This document shows positions 44,378 to 53,221 of a stretch of DNA of 64,000 nt, in pieces. A program made the position numbers and the translations under genes. Source of the stretch: CAZDDB01 sp963843285. Lineage in GTDB: Bacteria; Acidobacteriota; HRBIN11; JAKEFK01. Every line of letters starts with the position of its first letter. Positions within the stretch are counted from its first letter, which is position 1. The stretch spans positions 1-64,000 of the forward strand of contig CAWJJO010000013.1 in the NCBI GenBank assembly GCA_963843285.1, read 5' to 3'. The notes beneath the pieces were generated by a model. That model searched no databases and had not been told where the DNA came from. It saw nothing but the letters and a program-made list of their open reading frames with translations.

Positions 44378-44464
44378 AAGACTGCAACTGCGCAGACTCC
44401 ACATTTGACAACGCCAGAATTTCGCGTTATAATCATTTGTAACTTATATATAACTTATATAAAT

Positions 44465-44665
44465 ATGAAATTGATAAAACGAAAAGTAAGGACCTACTCC
44501 GCCACGGACCGTGAGGTCCAGATGCTGGATGCGATCGCGGGGTATCACGGTTGGAATAAGAGCAGGATGATCACCGGCCTGATCCGAAAGGAGTTCTGGC
44601 GGATTTTTCCGGCAGGTACCGACCAGATTCGTCCGCTCAAGGGCGCTAGGGTAGAGGAAAAGTAA
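44465..44665 (+). CDS. Small ribbon-helix-helix-like protein
   Basis: 66 residues starting MKLIKRKVRTYSATDREVQ. The order (short basic strand, helix QMLDAIAGYH, turn, helix KSRMITGLIRKEFWRIF) resembles a CopG-type ribbon-helix-helix DNA-binding fold, although it is short. It sits one base before nadA on the same strand, so it is probably co-transcribed and could regulate it. The frame is open from 44198, but the upstream part lies in the repeat. The family match is by pattern only. Confidence 0.6.
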   Translation: MKLIKRKVRTYSATDREVQMLDAIAGYHGWNKSRMITGLIRKEFWRIFPAGTDQIRPLKGARVEEK

Positions 44666-44666
44666 C

Positions 44667-45623
44667 ATGCTGACAAAAGATAGAATTGAAACAATTCCTA
44701 CGTTACAGCAGGAGATTCGCCGTCTTGCAAAAGAAAAGAACGCGATCCTTCTGGCTCACAACTATCAGCTTCCCGAAGTGCAGGATGTCGGCGATTTTGT
44801 AGGAGATTCCCTTGGCCTATCGCTGGAAGCATCCCAAACCGATGCAGACATCATCGTCTTTTGTGGCGTCCATTTCATGGCCGAATCTGCAAAAATTCTA
44901 AATCCCAAGAAGAAAGTTTTACTACCCAATCTCTCCGCGGGTTGCTCTCTTGCTGATTCCATCACGCCCGAATCGCTTCTCGAGTGGAAGCAGCGTTATC
45001 CGGATCACACGGTGGTGACCTATATCAATTCCAGCGCAGAGGTGAAGGCGCTATCGGACTATTGCTGTACATCGGCAAATGCTGTTTCCGTTGTACGGAA
45101 AATTGCCAACTCAAAGATCCTGTTTACTCCGGACCGCAATCTCGGAAACTGGGTCGCGCGACAGGTTCCGGAAAAGCAGATTGCCATATATGACGGCGCT
45201 TGTTCGGTACATGACGTTCTGCGCGGAGCGAACGTGAAAAAGACCCTTGAACTGAACCCTGAGGCGATCGTGATTGCGCATCCTGAATGCCGGGAAGACA
45301 TTCTTGCGATCGCGGATGAAATCTGTTCCACTTCCGGGATGCTCCGGATTCCCGAAAAATATCCCAATACAAAGACTTTTTTGATTGCAACAGAGTGGGG
45401 CATCATCCATCAGCTGAAGCAACGGTATCCTGGACGTGAATTCATTCCTGCCGACGGATGTATCGGCTGCCGTCTGAATTGTCCCTATATGAAGATGATC
45501 GATCTGCCCGCGATTTTGCGGTCGTTGGAAGAGGAAGTGTTTGAAATCAAAGTTGATCCCGATGTTCGCGAAGCTGCATATCTTGCGCTTCAGCGGATGA
45601 TGAAGATTCCGCGGGACAATTAA
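44667..45623 (+). CDS. nadA: Quinolinate synthase NadA
   Basis: 318 residues, the normal length. It builds quinolinate from iminoaspartate and dihydroxyacetone phosphate using a [4Fe-4S] cluster, on the NAD route. Motifs LLAHNYQLPEVQDVGDFVGDSL, FCGVHFMAESAKIL, AHPECREDILAIAD and GCIGCRLNCPYMKMIDLPAIL are all typical, and the three cluster Cys candidates sit in CGVHF, PECRED and GCRLNCPYM. NadB and NadC are not in the window. The start is 1 bp after the RHH protein stop. Confidence 0.95.
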   Translation: MLTKDRIETIPTLQQEIRRLAKEKNAILLAHNYQLPEVQDVGDFVGDSLGLSLEASQTDADIIVFCGVHFMAESAKILNPKKKVLLPNLSAGCSLADSITPESLLEWKQRYPDHTVVTYINSSAEVKALSDYCCTSANAVSVVRKIANSKILFTPDRNLGNWVARQVPEKQIAIYDGACSVHDVLRGANVKKTLELNPEAIVIAHPECREDILAIADEICSTSGMLRIPEKYPNTKTFLIATEWGIIHQLKQRYPGREFIPADGCIGCRLNCPYMKMIDLPAILRSLEEEVFEIKVDPDVREAAYLALQRMMKIPRDN

Positions 45624-45626
45624 GGG

Positions 45627-45659
45627 ATGAAGGCGGAAGGATGAAGGATGAAGGATGAA
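45627..45659. repeat. GGATGAAGG tandem repeat
   Basis: GGATGAAGGCGGAAGGATGAAGGATGAAGG is built from GGATGAA units and directly supplies the ribosome site and ATG of the next gene. A similar short tract (GGATGAAGGCGGAAGGATGAA) lies at about 14215-14236. Confidence 0.55.
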
Positions 45660-47940
45660 TGGAGATTGCAACTTCTTCAGACAGGCAAAAGTTTATCTCT
45701 CCATACTCATTCTGATTCTTGGAGTAGCATGCAGGAAGAATCGCGCAACCGAACCTACTCGTAATATTCTGCTGATCACAATCGATACGCTTCGCGCTGA
45801 CCATCTTGGCTGTTACGGCTACCCGCGGGCAGCCACTCCCAACATCGATCACTGGGCCGAAAAAGGCTCCCTATTTACAAACGCAACAGCAGCCATTCCT
45901 CTGACTCTTCCTTCTCACAGCACAATCATGACCGGACAATATCCGTTTACGCACGGCGTACGGGACAATGGCGGATTCTACCTGGAAGAGAAGTGGCAAA
46001 CCCTGGCAGAAACGCTCCATAGCGCCGGGTTTCGTACCGGGGGATTTGTCAGCGCTTTTGTTCTGGACCGCCGATGGGGTATCGCGCAGGGCTTTGAGGA
46101 ATACTTTGATCACTTTGAGTTGTCTAAATTCAAAATGGTGAGCCTCGATTCTGTGCAGCGAAGAGGCGATGAGACATTAACTCAGGCCTTATCCTGGGTC
46201 GACAAAAACAAAGCCTCACGTTTTTTTGCCTGGATCCATTTTTACGATCCCCATACTCCGTACGATCCGCCGGAACCCTTCCGGACGGAATTTAAGGGCC
46301 AGGGAGCGATGGGTCTCTACGACGGGGAAATTGCATTCACCGACAATCTCATTGGACGGGTCCACAAGTATCTGGAGGACAACAATCTTCTAAGTACGAC
46401 CCTTGTAGTACTAACATCGGATCATGGCGAATCTCTCGGCGAACATCAGGAGAGCGCACACGGTTTTTTTATCTATGATGCCACAATGCATGTTCCTCTC
46501 CTGATCTGGAAGCCCGGAGAGGAGCCGCGAAAAATCAGCGAACAGGTGCGGAGCGTCGATCTATTTCCGACGATCTGTGAAGCCGCCGGAGTGCAGGCAG
46601 CGCCCAGCGGATCGGGTGTCAGTCTCCTTCCACTTGTTCGTGGAGACAAGCTTCCCAAAACATTGACCGCTTACAGTGAGTCGTATTACCCGAAATTCCA
46701 TTATGGATGGAGCGAACTGAAATCGCTTCGCACTTCCGAATACAAATACATTGAAGCACCGCGCCGCGAGTTTTATCGCGTGTCGCAGGATTCGGGAGAA
46801 AAAGAGAACATTTACGAGGCGAACCGGCAGCGTGTCGCCAACTTTGAATCCGAGCTCTCACGGCTCATTGCATCAGAAGTCCCTGCAATTCCACAAGCCA
46901 TGGATAACGATTCACTCGAAAAACTGCAGGCCCTCGGATATATCGGATCACACACATTCTCTTCGGAACCGTCGGGGCCTTTGCCGGATCCAAAGGACAA
47001 AATCCGCCTTTACAACCTGATCAAGCAAGCTCAGGGCTTATCGGCCGAAAACGAGCTCAAGGAAGCGTTTTCAAAAATTCGGGATGTGATCCGGCAGGAT
47101 CCGAAAATTCTCGAGGCGTATCTGGTTCTCGGCAACCTGTATACGAAAGAGAAGGATTTTGCTACAGCACGAACGACCTTCCAGACGGCAGTTCAATTGT
47201 CTCCCGACTCAGCATCCGCAATTTTTGGACTCGCGAAAGCGTATAAGGACGAGGGGAACCTGGAAGCCGCAAAGACCGGATTTGAACGGCTAAGGCAGAT
47301 CGATCCAAAGGACACGAAGTCTTATTTCCAGCTGGGAGATATTGCTCTGATTCAGAAACAGTTTGATCAGGCGTTGATTCACTACCGAAAAATTGTAGAA
47401 CTGGACCCTGATCAGGCGGTCTCACACAGCCGTCTCGGCGCTTGTTACGTCGAAGCAGAAAATTATGATGAAGGAAGTCAGGAGTTACGGAAAGCGCTGG
47501 AATTGAATCCGCGTATTCCCAATGCCCACTTCAATCTTGCATTGATTCACGAAGCACGAGGTGAGTGGGACAGCGCCATTGCCGAATATGAGGCTGAGCT
47601 ATCCGTTTTTCCGGAAACATACCCGGCGCGCTTCAATCTTGCCCGGATCTACCGGTTAAAACAAAATCGAGATGAGGAACGCCGACAATTGGAAGCCTGC
47701 ATTCAGGACAAGCCGGAATATGGGGTAGCTTACCTGTATCTCGCCAAAAACATCATGGATTCGAGTGGAGATCTCGCCCACGCAAAGGACCTGACGGAAA
47801 AAGGAATCCATCTGGCTCAAGAAAAGGATCAGATGGCCTTCGGACACTATCTGCTTGCAGACATCTTCAACCGGATGGGTCTTTCCAGTCAGGCGCTTGA
47901 GCAAATACGACAGGCGCGCAAACTCTCCCCAAAGTCATAA
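45655..47940 (+). CDS. Sulfatase-fold lipoprotein with C-terminal TPR repeats
   Basis: 761 residues. A signal segment (residues 10-26, LSILILILGVAC) fits a lipoprotein. Residues 35-390 form an alkaline-phosphatase-superfamily domain: metal Asp44 in TIDTLRADHLG, TSDHGESLGEH and HVPLLIW. At the nucleophile position, where FGly sulfatases have Cys or Ser, the sequence has Thr84 (PLTLPSHSTIMTG), so it is more likely a phosphodiesterase or phosphotransferase type, or a non-FGly enzyme. The C-terminal ~290 residues are TPR units (for example AYLVLGNLYTKEKDFATARTTF) for protein contacts. The start lies in a GGATGAA repeat tract. Confidence 0.85.
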   Translation: MNGDCNFFRQAKVYLSILILILGVACRKNRATEPTRNILLITIDTLRADHLGCYGYPRAATPNIDHWAEKGSLFTNATAAIPLTLPSHSTIMTGQYPFTHGVRDNGGFYLEEKWQTLAETLHSAGFRTGGFVSAFVLDRRWGIAQGFEEYFDHFELSKFKMVSLDSVQRRGDETLTQALSWVDKNKASRFFAWIHFYDPHTPYDPPEPFRTEFKGQGAMGLYDGEIAFTDNLIGRVHKYLEDNNLLSTTLVVLTSDHGESLGEHQESAHGFFIYDATMHVPLLIWKPGEEPRKISEQVRSVDLFPTICEAAGVQAAPSGSGVSLLPLVRGDKLPKTLTAYSESYYPKFHYGWSELKSLRTSEYKYIEAPRREFYRVSQDSGEKENIYEANRQRVANFESELSRLIASEVPAIPQAMDNDSLEKLQALGYIGSHTFSSEPSGPLPDPKDKIRLYNLIKQAQGLSAENELKEAFSKIRDVIRQDPKILEAYLVLGNLYTKEKDFATARTTFQTAVQLSPDSASAIFGLAKAYKDEGNLEAAKTGFERLRQIDPKDTKSYFQLGDIALIQKQFDQALIHYRKIVELDPDQAVSHSRLGACYVEAENYDEGSQELRKALELNPRIPNAHFNLALIHEARGEWDSAIAEYEAELSVFPETYPARFNLARIYRLKQNRDEERRQLEACIQDKPEYGVAYLYLAKNIMDSSGDLAHAKDLTEKGIHLAQEKDQMAFGHYLLADIFNRMGLSSQALEQIRQARKLSPKS

Positions 47941-47941
47941 G

Positions 47942-48003
47942 GTAGGGGCGACCCTTGTGGTCGCCCTCTGAATTAGCGGGCGGGGACAAGCCCCGCCCCT
48001 ACG
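47942..48003. repeat. GTAGGGGC palindromic repeat, reverse copy
   Basis: GTAGGGGCGACCCTTGTGGTCGC and GCGGGCGGGGACAAGCCCCGCCCC, the near reverse complement of 28418-28479. It lies between the convergent ends of the sulfatase gene and the small two-repeat gene, a suitable position for a bidirectional hairpin terminator. Confidence 0.8.
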
Positions 48004-48246
48004 CTATTTCTTCTTGCCGCCGCGGGCCATCTTCGTGCGGGCTACGTCTCCATCTTTGTCGATGAAGTACATATAACCGCCTTCTTTCTTCACGCCCGTT
48101 TTGGCAACTTTTTCATTCTTGCCCTTCGGTCCTTTGCTGTGACCGCGGACCATGGCTGCGCGACTTACGTCGCCATCGCCATCCAGAAAATAAAGATAGC
48201 CTGACTCTCTCTTAACTCCTGCTTTTGCAACTTTTTCTTGTGCCAT
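48004..48246 (-). CDS. Small basic protein made of two tandem ~38-residue repeats
   Basis: 80 residues. Residues 1-41 and 42-80 are two copies of one unit with the shared pattern EKVAKxGVKxExGYxYFxDxDGDVxRxxMxRG. Each copy has an acidic loop (DGDGDVSR and DKDGDVAR) resembling an EF-hand-like calcium loop, but the last acidic ligand is missing. The C-terminus is Lys-rich (GGKKK). There is no signal peptide. I do not recognise a named family. It is divergent from the aminotransferase gene. Confidence 0.7.
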   Translation of the reverse strand: MAQEKVAKAGVKRESGYLYFLDGDGDVSRAAMVRGHSKGPKGKNEKVAKTGVKKEGGYMYFIDKDGDVARTKMARGGKKK

Positions 48247-48421
48247 TCTGTTTACTCCTTATCAATTGCGATTTTCTGTCTCCCGTTCTGGAGGCAATCT
48301 ACATATTAACAACAATCTTTGTCCTCGAGTCAAGCAGCATTTTATTACAGTTCTTGCGCCGCCGGATGGAAACGGAATAAAATTGCAAACCACACGGTCA
48401 TAGAAACAAGGAGGACAGGTT

Positions 48422-49765
48422 GTGAAACACTCTGAAGTAATGATGCAGGAATTTGCCGCGAGGACTCAAAAATCGAAAGCGGCCCTGGAGAACGGGAAGA
48501 AGTATTTCCCGTTGGGAGTTACGAGCAACTTCCGTTACTATCCGCCGCATCCCGTATATGTGGATTACGCAAAGGGTGGCCGTATCTGGGATCTCGATGG
48601 GAACGAGTACATTGATCACAACCTTTGTTTCGGTGTTTTGATTGGCGGGCACAGCAATCCTGCAGTGATTGAAGCGGTTTCACGTCAGTTCGAAAAGGGA
48701 ACAATGTATGGAATGCCCTACGAGCTGGAGCAAAAATTTGCTGCAGAGCTTATTTCACGATTTCCAATCGACCGCGTTCGATTCGCAAATTCGGGGACGG
48801 AAGCAACTATGCATGCGATCCGCGTCGCGCGCGGTTTCACCGGTCGCGATAAGATCATCAAAATGGAGGGGTGCTATCACGGCGTGCATGATACGGTGTT
48901 GATCAGTTTCAAGCCTCCTATCGAGAAAGCGGGTGATGCGAAAATGCCCCTGCGCGTAAAGGCCTCGCAGGGGATTCCGGACGGAACGGCAGAGAACACA
49001 GTGCCATGCACTTTCAACGACATGGAAGCGCTGGAAAATTGTTTTCGCGCAAATCGTGGTCAGGTTGCCGCGGTGATCCTGGAGCCAATCATGTTTAACA
49101 TTGGTGTGGCCATGCCCGATCCCGGTTACTTGCAGGCAGTGCATGATCTCTGCAAACAGAATGGCGCATTGTTTATCATGGATGAAGTAAAAACCGGAGT
49201 GAAACTGGCCAGCGGGGGCGCCTGTGAGTACTTCAATCTCAAGCCTGATCTCGTCTGCCTGGCGAAAGCGATTGGTGGCGGATTTCCTTTAGCTGCATTC
49301 GGCGGACGTCTCGAAGTGATGGAAGTACTGGACAAAGGAATTGTATTTCATGCCGGAACCTACAATTCCAACACAGTAGGTATCGCAGCAGGGTACGCAA
49401 TGCTGACGAAGGTGCTCACCAAAGATGTGTATCCTCGCCTTAGCAAACTGAATCAAATATTGATCGACGGTTATAACGATATCCTCCAGAAGAACGGGTT
49501 GAAAGGCTATGCCATCGGAGCCGGTTGCAACGGCACCGTGCAGTTTGCGGATCGTGTAGTTAAGAATTATCGCGATTGGCTTCATGTGGATGAAGAAATG
49601 TGGAAAGTGTGGTGGTACGGTTTGCTCAATCGCGGGATCATCGCACAGGCGTACGCGTGGGATGAACAATGGACGATCTCTGTTGTACATAATGAGAAAG
49701 ACATGGAGGTGCATCTGGACAAGTTCCGTGAACTCGTTCCATTTCTGCAAAAGGCTCAGGGATGA
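48422..49765 (+). CDS. Class III PLP aminotransferase (glutamate-1-semialdehyde aminomutase-like)
   Basis: 447 residues, starting at GTG with an AAGGAGG ribosome site at 48409-48415. The pattern NSGTEATMHAIRVAR, IMDEVKTGV and the PLP-binding Lys in LAKAIGGGFPLAAFGG are class III. The closest look is GSA aminomutase (HemL-like), although the sequence departs from true HemL and no other tetrapyrrole gene is present. It is translationally coupled to an amino acid permease and stands near an aldehyde dehydrogenase, so amine or amino acid catabolism is likelier than heme synthesis. Confidence 0.85.
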   Translation: MKHSEVMMQEFAARTQKSKAALENGKKYFPLGVTSNFRYYPPHPVYVDYAKGGRIWDLDGNEYIDHNLCFGVLIGGHSNPAVIEAVSRQFEKGTMYGMPYELEQKFAAELISRFPIDRVRFANSGTEATMHAIRVARGFTGRDKIIKMEGCYHGVHDTVLISFKPPIEKAGDAKMPLRVKASQGIPDGTAENTVPCTFNDMEALENCFRANRGQVAAVILEPIMFNIGVAMPDPGYLQAVHDLCKQNGALFIMDEVKTGVKLASGGACEYFNLKPDLVCLAKAIGGGFPLAAFGGRLEVMEVLDKGIVFHAGTYNSNTVGIAAGYAMLTKVLTKDVYPRLSKLNQILIDGYNDILQKNGLKGYAIGAGCNGTVQFADRVVKNYRDWLHVDEEMWKVWWYGLLNRGIIAQAYAWDEQWTISVVHNEKDMEVHLDKFRELVPFLQKAQG

Positions 49766-51108
49766 CAACGCCCCATCTCCGCCGCGAGCTGGGCCTTTTT
49801 GATCTAACACTCCTGCTGGTCATTGCCGTCGTCAACGTCAATATTCTTCCTAGAATTGCAGGCGGCGGGTGGCAGTCGATCACCTTGTGGCTGCTTTCGT
49901 TTGTCTTGTTTCTGCTCCCTTGTGCGCTGGCTGTGGCGGAATTTGGGAAACGTTTTCCCGGGGAGGGCGGAATCTATGTCTGGACGCGTGAAATGTTCGG
50001 CGATTTTCACGCGTTTATTTCCGGTTGGTGCTATTGGACGAATAATCTGTTCTACTATCCATCCATTCTCTTTACGCTGGTAGGCGTAATGGTGTACACA
50101 GCGGGCCCCGGCGCGGCAAGCAGGGGAGAGAGCCCGACATTTGTCGCGCTTGCTTCACTGGCTCTTCTCTGGTTCGTAACGCTGTTACATGTCCGCGGTC
50201 TGAGCTTCGGCAAATGGCTAAACAATATCGGGGCCTTCGGCACGTGGCTGACTTTTTCCATCCTGTTGATTGTCGGAATCATCCAGCTCACTTCTGCTCA
50301 TGCTGCCACTCCATTTCGGTTGAGCGATTGCATTCCCTCTTTTGGCGATTATTCCAGCTTTTCGGCGTTCGGCATTGTTCTGTATTCTCTGGTTGGTTTG
50401 GAGCTGGGTTCTGTAATGGGTGATGAAATCAAAGATACATCCCGGATTATAAGACGCGCTGCTTTCCTCGGCGGCGCGGTCAGCATTTTGCTGTACATTG
50501 TGGGAACCGCTTCTTTACTGATTGCTGTGCCTGCAAGCGACCTGGGGGCGGTGCAAGGATTGATGCAGGCAGTCACCAGCGTATCCACACGTATCAACGC
50601 AGCCGGAGTGATCCCGTTTGTCGCATTGCTGATCTCGTTGTCCGTTCTGGGGACCTGTTCCGCCTGGATGTCAGGAGCCGCGCGAGTTCCGTTTGTCATG
50701 GGAATTGATGTCTATTTGCCGAAAGCGCTTGGCAAGACACATCCGGTGTGGGGTACGCCGCACATTGCGTTGATCGTCCAGGCTGTGCTCTCCAGTTTCT
50801 TGATTCTGATTTCGTTCATGGGAACAACCGTGGTTGAAGCCTTCGAAATTTTGCTCAAAAGCTCCGTTGTCATTCAGCTCATCCCGTTCGTATATCTGTT
50901 TCTCGGCCTATGGAAGCTGAGGAAGCATCGGGTGATCGCATTGCTGGGAGCAATTGCCACTACGTTTGGAATCTTGCTGACATTTGTACCTTCTCAAGAT
51001 GTAACGAATGTTCTGCAGTTTGAGTTGGAAGTCATGGGAAGTTTTGTGCTGATGATGGGTCTGGCAATCGCGTTTTACCGGGCAGGGAGGAACAAAGTAA
51101 GGGTGTGA
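49762..51108 (+). CDS. APC-superfamily amino acid permease
   Basis: 448 residues with about 12 membrane helices. It starts MTTPHLRRELGLFDLTLL; FPGEGGIYVWTREMFGDFHAFISGW is the APC pattern, with the helix-breaking GGIYVW near residue 67. It overlaps the aminotransferase stop by 4 bp (ATGA), so it probably imports the amino acid or amine that the enzyme uses. The exact substrate cannot be told. Confidence 0.88.
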   Translation: MTTPHLRRELGLFDLTLLLVIAVVNVNILPRIAGGGWQSITLWLLSFVLFLLPCALAVAEFGKRFPGEGGIYVWTREMFGDFHAFISGWCYWTNNLFYYPSILFTLVGVMVYTAGPGAASRGESPTFVALASLALLWFVTLLHVRGLSFGKWLNNIGAFGTWLTFSILLIVGIIQLTSAHAATPFRLSDCIPSFGDYSSFSAFGIVLYSLVGLELGSVMGDEIKDTSRIIRRAAFLGGAVSILLYIVGTASLLIAVPASDLGAVQGLMQAVTSVSTRINAAGVIPFVALLISLSVLGTCSAWMSGAARVPFVMGIDVYLPKALGKTHPVWGTPHIALIVQAVLSSFLILISFMGTTVVEAFEILLKSSVVIQLIPFVYLFLGLWKLRKHRVIALLGAIATTFGILLTFVPSQDVTNVLQFELEVMGSFVLMMGLAIAFYRAGRNKVRV

Positions 51109-51597
51109 TTTGATGGAGACTCTGCGGCGTGAGCTCGATCTGTATGATTCGACTCTTCTATTCCAACCCCTCTCTAACTCCCCCCCTTCATAAGGGAGGA
51201 GAACGTCGCTATCGATCCATGTGTTACAGTCCACTAGTTATGGTGCTCACGCTTCAAGGTATGTGGATGTCAAAGCCGGCAAGATAGTCTAGTAAATCAA
51301 CAAACGTCCCCCCCCGTGGGGTAGCATACAGCCGTTATGCATCGATAGGATACGCAACCCAAGGTTCCTGGATTACAATCGGCGCAGGTGACCTGTCTCG
51401 TTCCTCAAATTGGCCTCACGCGGCGCGCGATTTTGTCCAAATTGTATCCCTATTTCCGGCCATACGGCAAGAAATTAGGACCGCAGCATCATCTGACCGA
51501 ACAGTTTGACCTCGGCAAGGTGTGGCAGGTATGCTATCAGTTGCAATCATAAAGGGCGCATGAATGCGCACCTACAAAATCCTAGAAGGAGCGAATC
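51109..51597. other. Gene-free 489-bp stretch with a repeat and possible decayed frames
   Basis: No intact gene. A CTCTCTAACTCCCCCCCTTC-type repeat with its complementary GGGAGG arm lies at about 51165-51205. Two overlapping frames between about 51345 and 51550 stay open for 50 to 60 codons, for example a stretch ending KVWQVCYQLQS at the stop near 51552, but neither has a start, and I recognise no family. They may be decayed coding DNA. AAGGAG at 51587-51592 is the ribosome site of the next gene. Confidence 0.5.
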
Positions 51598-53067
51598 ATG
51601 TCAGTAAAACATTACAAGCTGTTCATCGATGGAAGCTTCGTAGATTCACATTCGAAGAAGACATTTGAAGCATTGAATCCTGCCAACAAGGAAGTGCTTG
51701 GAATCTTTCCGGATGCGGATGAGGTGGATGTTGATCGCGCCGTTCAGGCCGCAAGAAAGTGTTTTGATTCGGGAGCGTGGCCGGGAAAGACGCACGCGGA
51801 GCGCGGACGCGTCCTACTGCGCCTGGCGGAAAAAATCAGAAGCCGCAGCGAAGAATTGGCGCGGCTGGAATGTTTCAATAGCGGAAAACCGATCGTCGAA
51901 GCGGAAGGGGACATTGCAGATGTCGCCAACTGTTTTGAATACTACGGAGGGCTTGCGAATAAGATTCACGGGGAAGTGTTACCGGTGCCTGATAATGCAC
52001 TGAGTCTGGCGCTGCGTGAACCGATGGGTGTGGCAGGTCAGATCATTCCATGGAATTATCCGATGTTGATGGCTGCCTGGAAGCTGGCTCCGGCTCTTGC
52101 CGCGGGCTGCACCTGTGTCTTGAAACCCGCGGAACAAACGCCCATTTCCGTACTGGAACTTGCCACCAGTTTTGAAGAAGTTGGTTTGGCTCCCGGCGCT
52201 GTAAACATTGTCACGGGGTTTGGAGAAACGGGTCATGCCATCGTTGTGCATCCTGACGTGGATAAGATTGCGTTTACCGGAAGCGTGGCTGTCGGGAAGG
52301 CCATCATGAGAAACGCGACAGACACGTTGAAGCGTGTTTCGTTGGAACTCGGCGGCAAATCGCCCAACATTTTCTTTGCGGATGCGGACTTTGAGGCAGC
52401 GGTGGATGGCGCTCTCTTTGGCGTGTTCATCAATCAGGGTGAGGTCTGTTCTGCCGGGAGCCGGATCCTTGTCCAGCAGTCCATCTATGATCGCTTTCTG
52501 GAAAGAATGACGGAGAAGGCGAAGAACATCAAGCTTGGTCCGGGCATCAATCGGGATACAAAGATGGGGCCACTGATCAACAAGGAGCAGTTGGATCGCG
52601 TTCAGCATTATTTTGACGTCGCGCGAAAAGAAAAATTGAAGATCGCATTTGGTGGAGGCGTGGCCAGCGAAGGAGAACTGTCGAAAGGCTTCTTTGTCCA
52701 ACCGACTGTCTTTTACGATGTGGATAACAGTTCGACACTTGCTACGGAAGAAGTTTTCGGGCCAGTGGCTGCAGTGATTCCATTTAAAGATGAATCCGAT
52801 GCGATCCGGATTGCAAACGATTCTAAATTCGGGTTGGCTGCCGCTGTGTGGACGCGAGATATCTACAAAGCGATCCGCGCTGTCAAAGCGCTTCGCGCCG
52901 GCATTGTCTGGGTGAACCATATGCAGCCCACTTATGTGGAAGCTCCCTGGGGCGGTTACAAACAATCGGGATTTGGCCGTGAACTCGGAAAATGGGGAAT
53001 CGAAGAGTATCTGGAAACCAAACAGGTATACATCAATCTCAACGAACAACCGATCGGTTGGTACTAA
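51598..53067 (+). CDS. Aldehyde dehydrogenase (betaine-aldehyde/aminoaldehyde type)
   Basis: 489 residues, starting MSVKHYKLFIDGSFV. It has the catalytic Cys in FINQGEVCSAGSR, the general base Glu in SLELGGKSPNIFFADADF and the NAD-binding IIPWNYPMLMAAWK and FTGSVAVGKAI loops. These fit the aldehyde dehydrogenase superfamily class used for betaine aldehyde or aminoaldehydes, oxidising an aldehyde to an acid with NAD(P). Context with the aminotransferase and amino acid permease suggests it completes a deamination path such as that of a diamine or GABA-like compound. Confidence 0.92.
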   Translation: MSVKHYKLFIDGSFVDSHSKKTFEALNPANKEVLGIFPDADEVDVDRAVQAARKCFDSGAWPGKTHAERGRVLLRLAEKIRSRSEELARLECFNSGKPIVEAEGDIADVANCFEYYGGLANKIHGEVLPVPDNALSLALREPMGVAGQIIPWNYPMLMAAWKLAPALAAGCTCVLKPAEQTPISVLELATSFEEVGLAPGAVNIVTGFGETGHAIVVHPDVDKIAFTGSVAVGKAIMRNATDTLKRVSLELGGKSPNIFFADADFEAAVDGALFGVFINQGEVCSAGSRILVQQSIYDRFLERMTEKAKNIKLGPGINRDTKMGPLINKEQLDRVQHYFDVARKEKLKIAFGGGVASEGELSKGFFVQPTVFYDVDNSSTLATEEVFGPVAAVIPFKDESDAIRIANDSKFGLAAAVWTRDIYKAIRAVKALRAGIVWVNHMQPTYVEAPWGGYKQSGFGRELGKWGIEEYLETKQVYINLNEQPIGWY

Positions 53068-53080
53068 TCCAATCGCCTTT

Positions 53081-53153
53081 GGAGCGGCGGGCGTCCCTGC
53101 CCGCCGTTTTGAAGGACGTTCGCTCTTTTTGCGGGCACGGAGGCCCGCGACTC
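53081..53153. repeat. GGCGGGC...GCCCGCC palindromic repeat, copy 2
   Basis: GGCGGGCGTCCCTGCCCGCC (about 53086-53105) and GCGGGCACGGAGGCCCGCGA (about 53132-53151), the same two blocks as at 7367-7440 with a different middle. It lies between the aldehyde dehydrogenase and the TonB receptor. Confidence 0.7.
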
Positions 53154-53221
53154 CATGTATCATGTATCCATGTTGCGGATGTATTGCACCTGTGGCAAAA
53201 TCTAACAAGATTGGAGGCCGC

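Noticed and set aside
48422..49765. hemL for tetrapyrrole synthesis
   Set aside because: It is only HemL-like; coupling to a permease and closeness to an aldehyde dehydrogenase fit amine catabolism better, and no hem genes are near.
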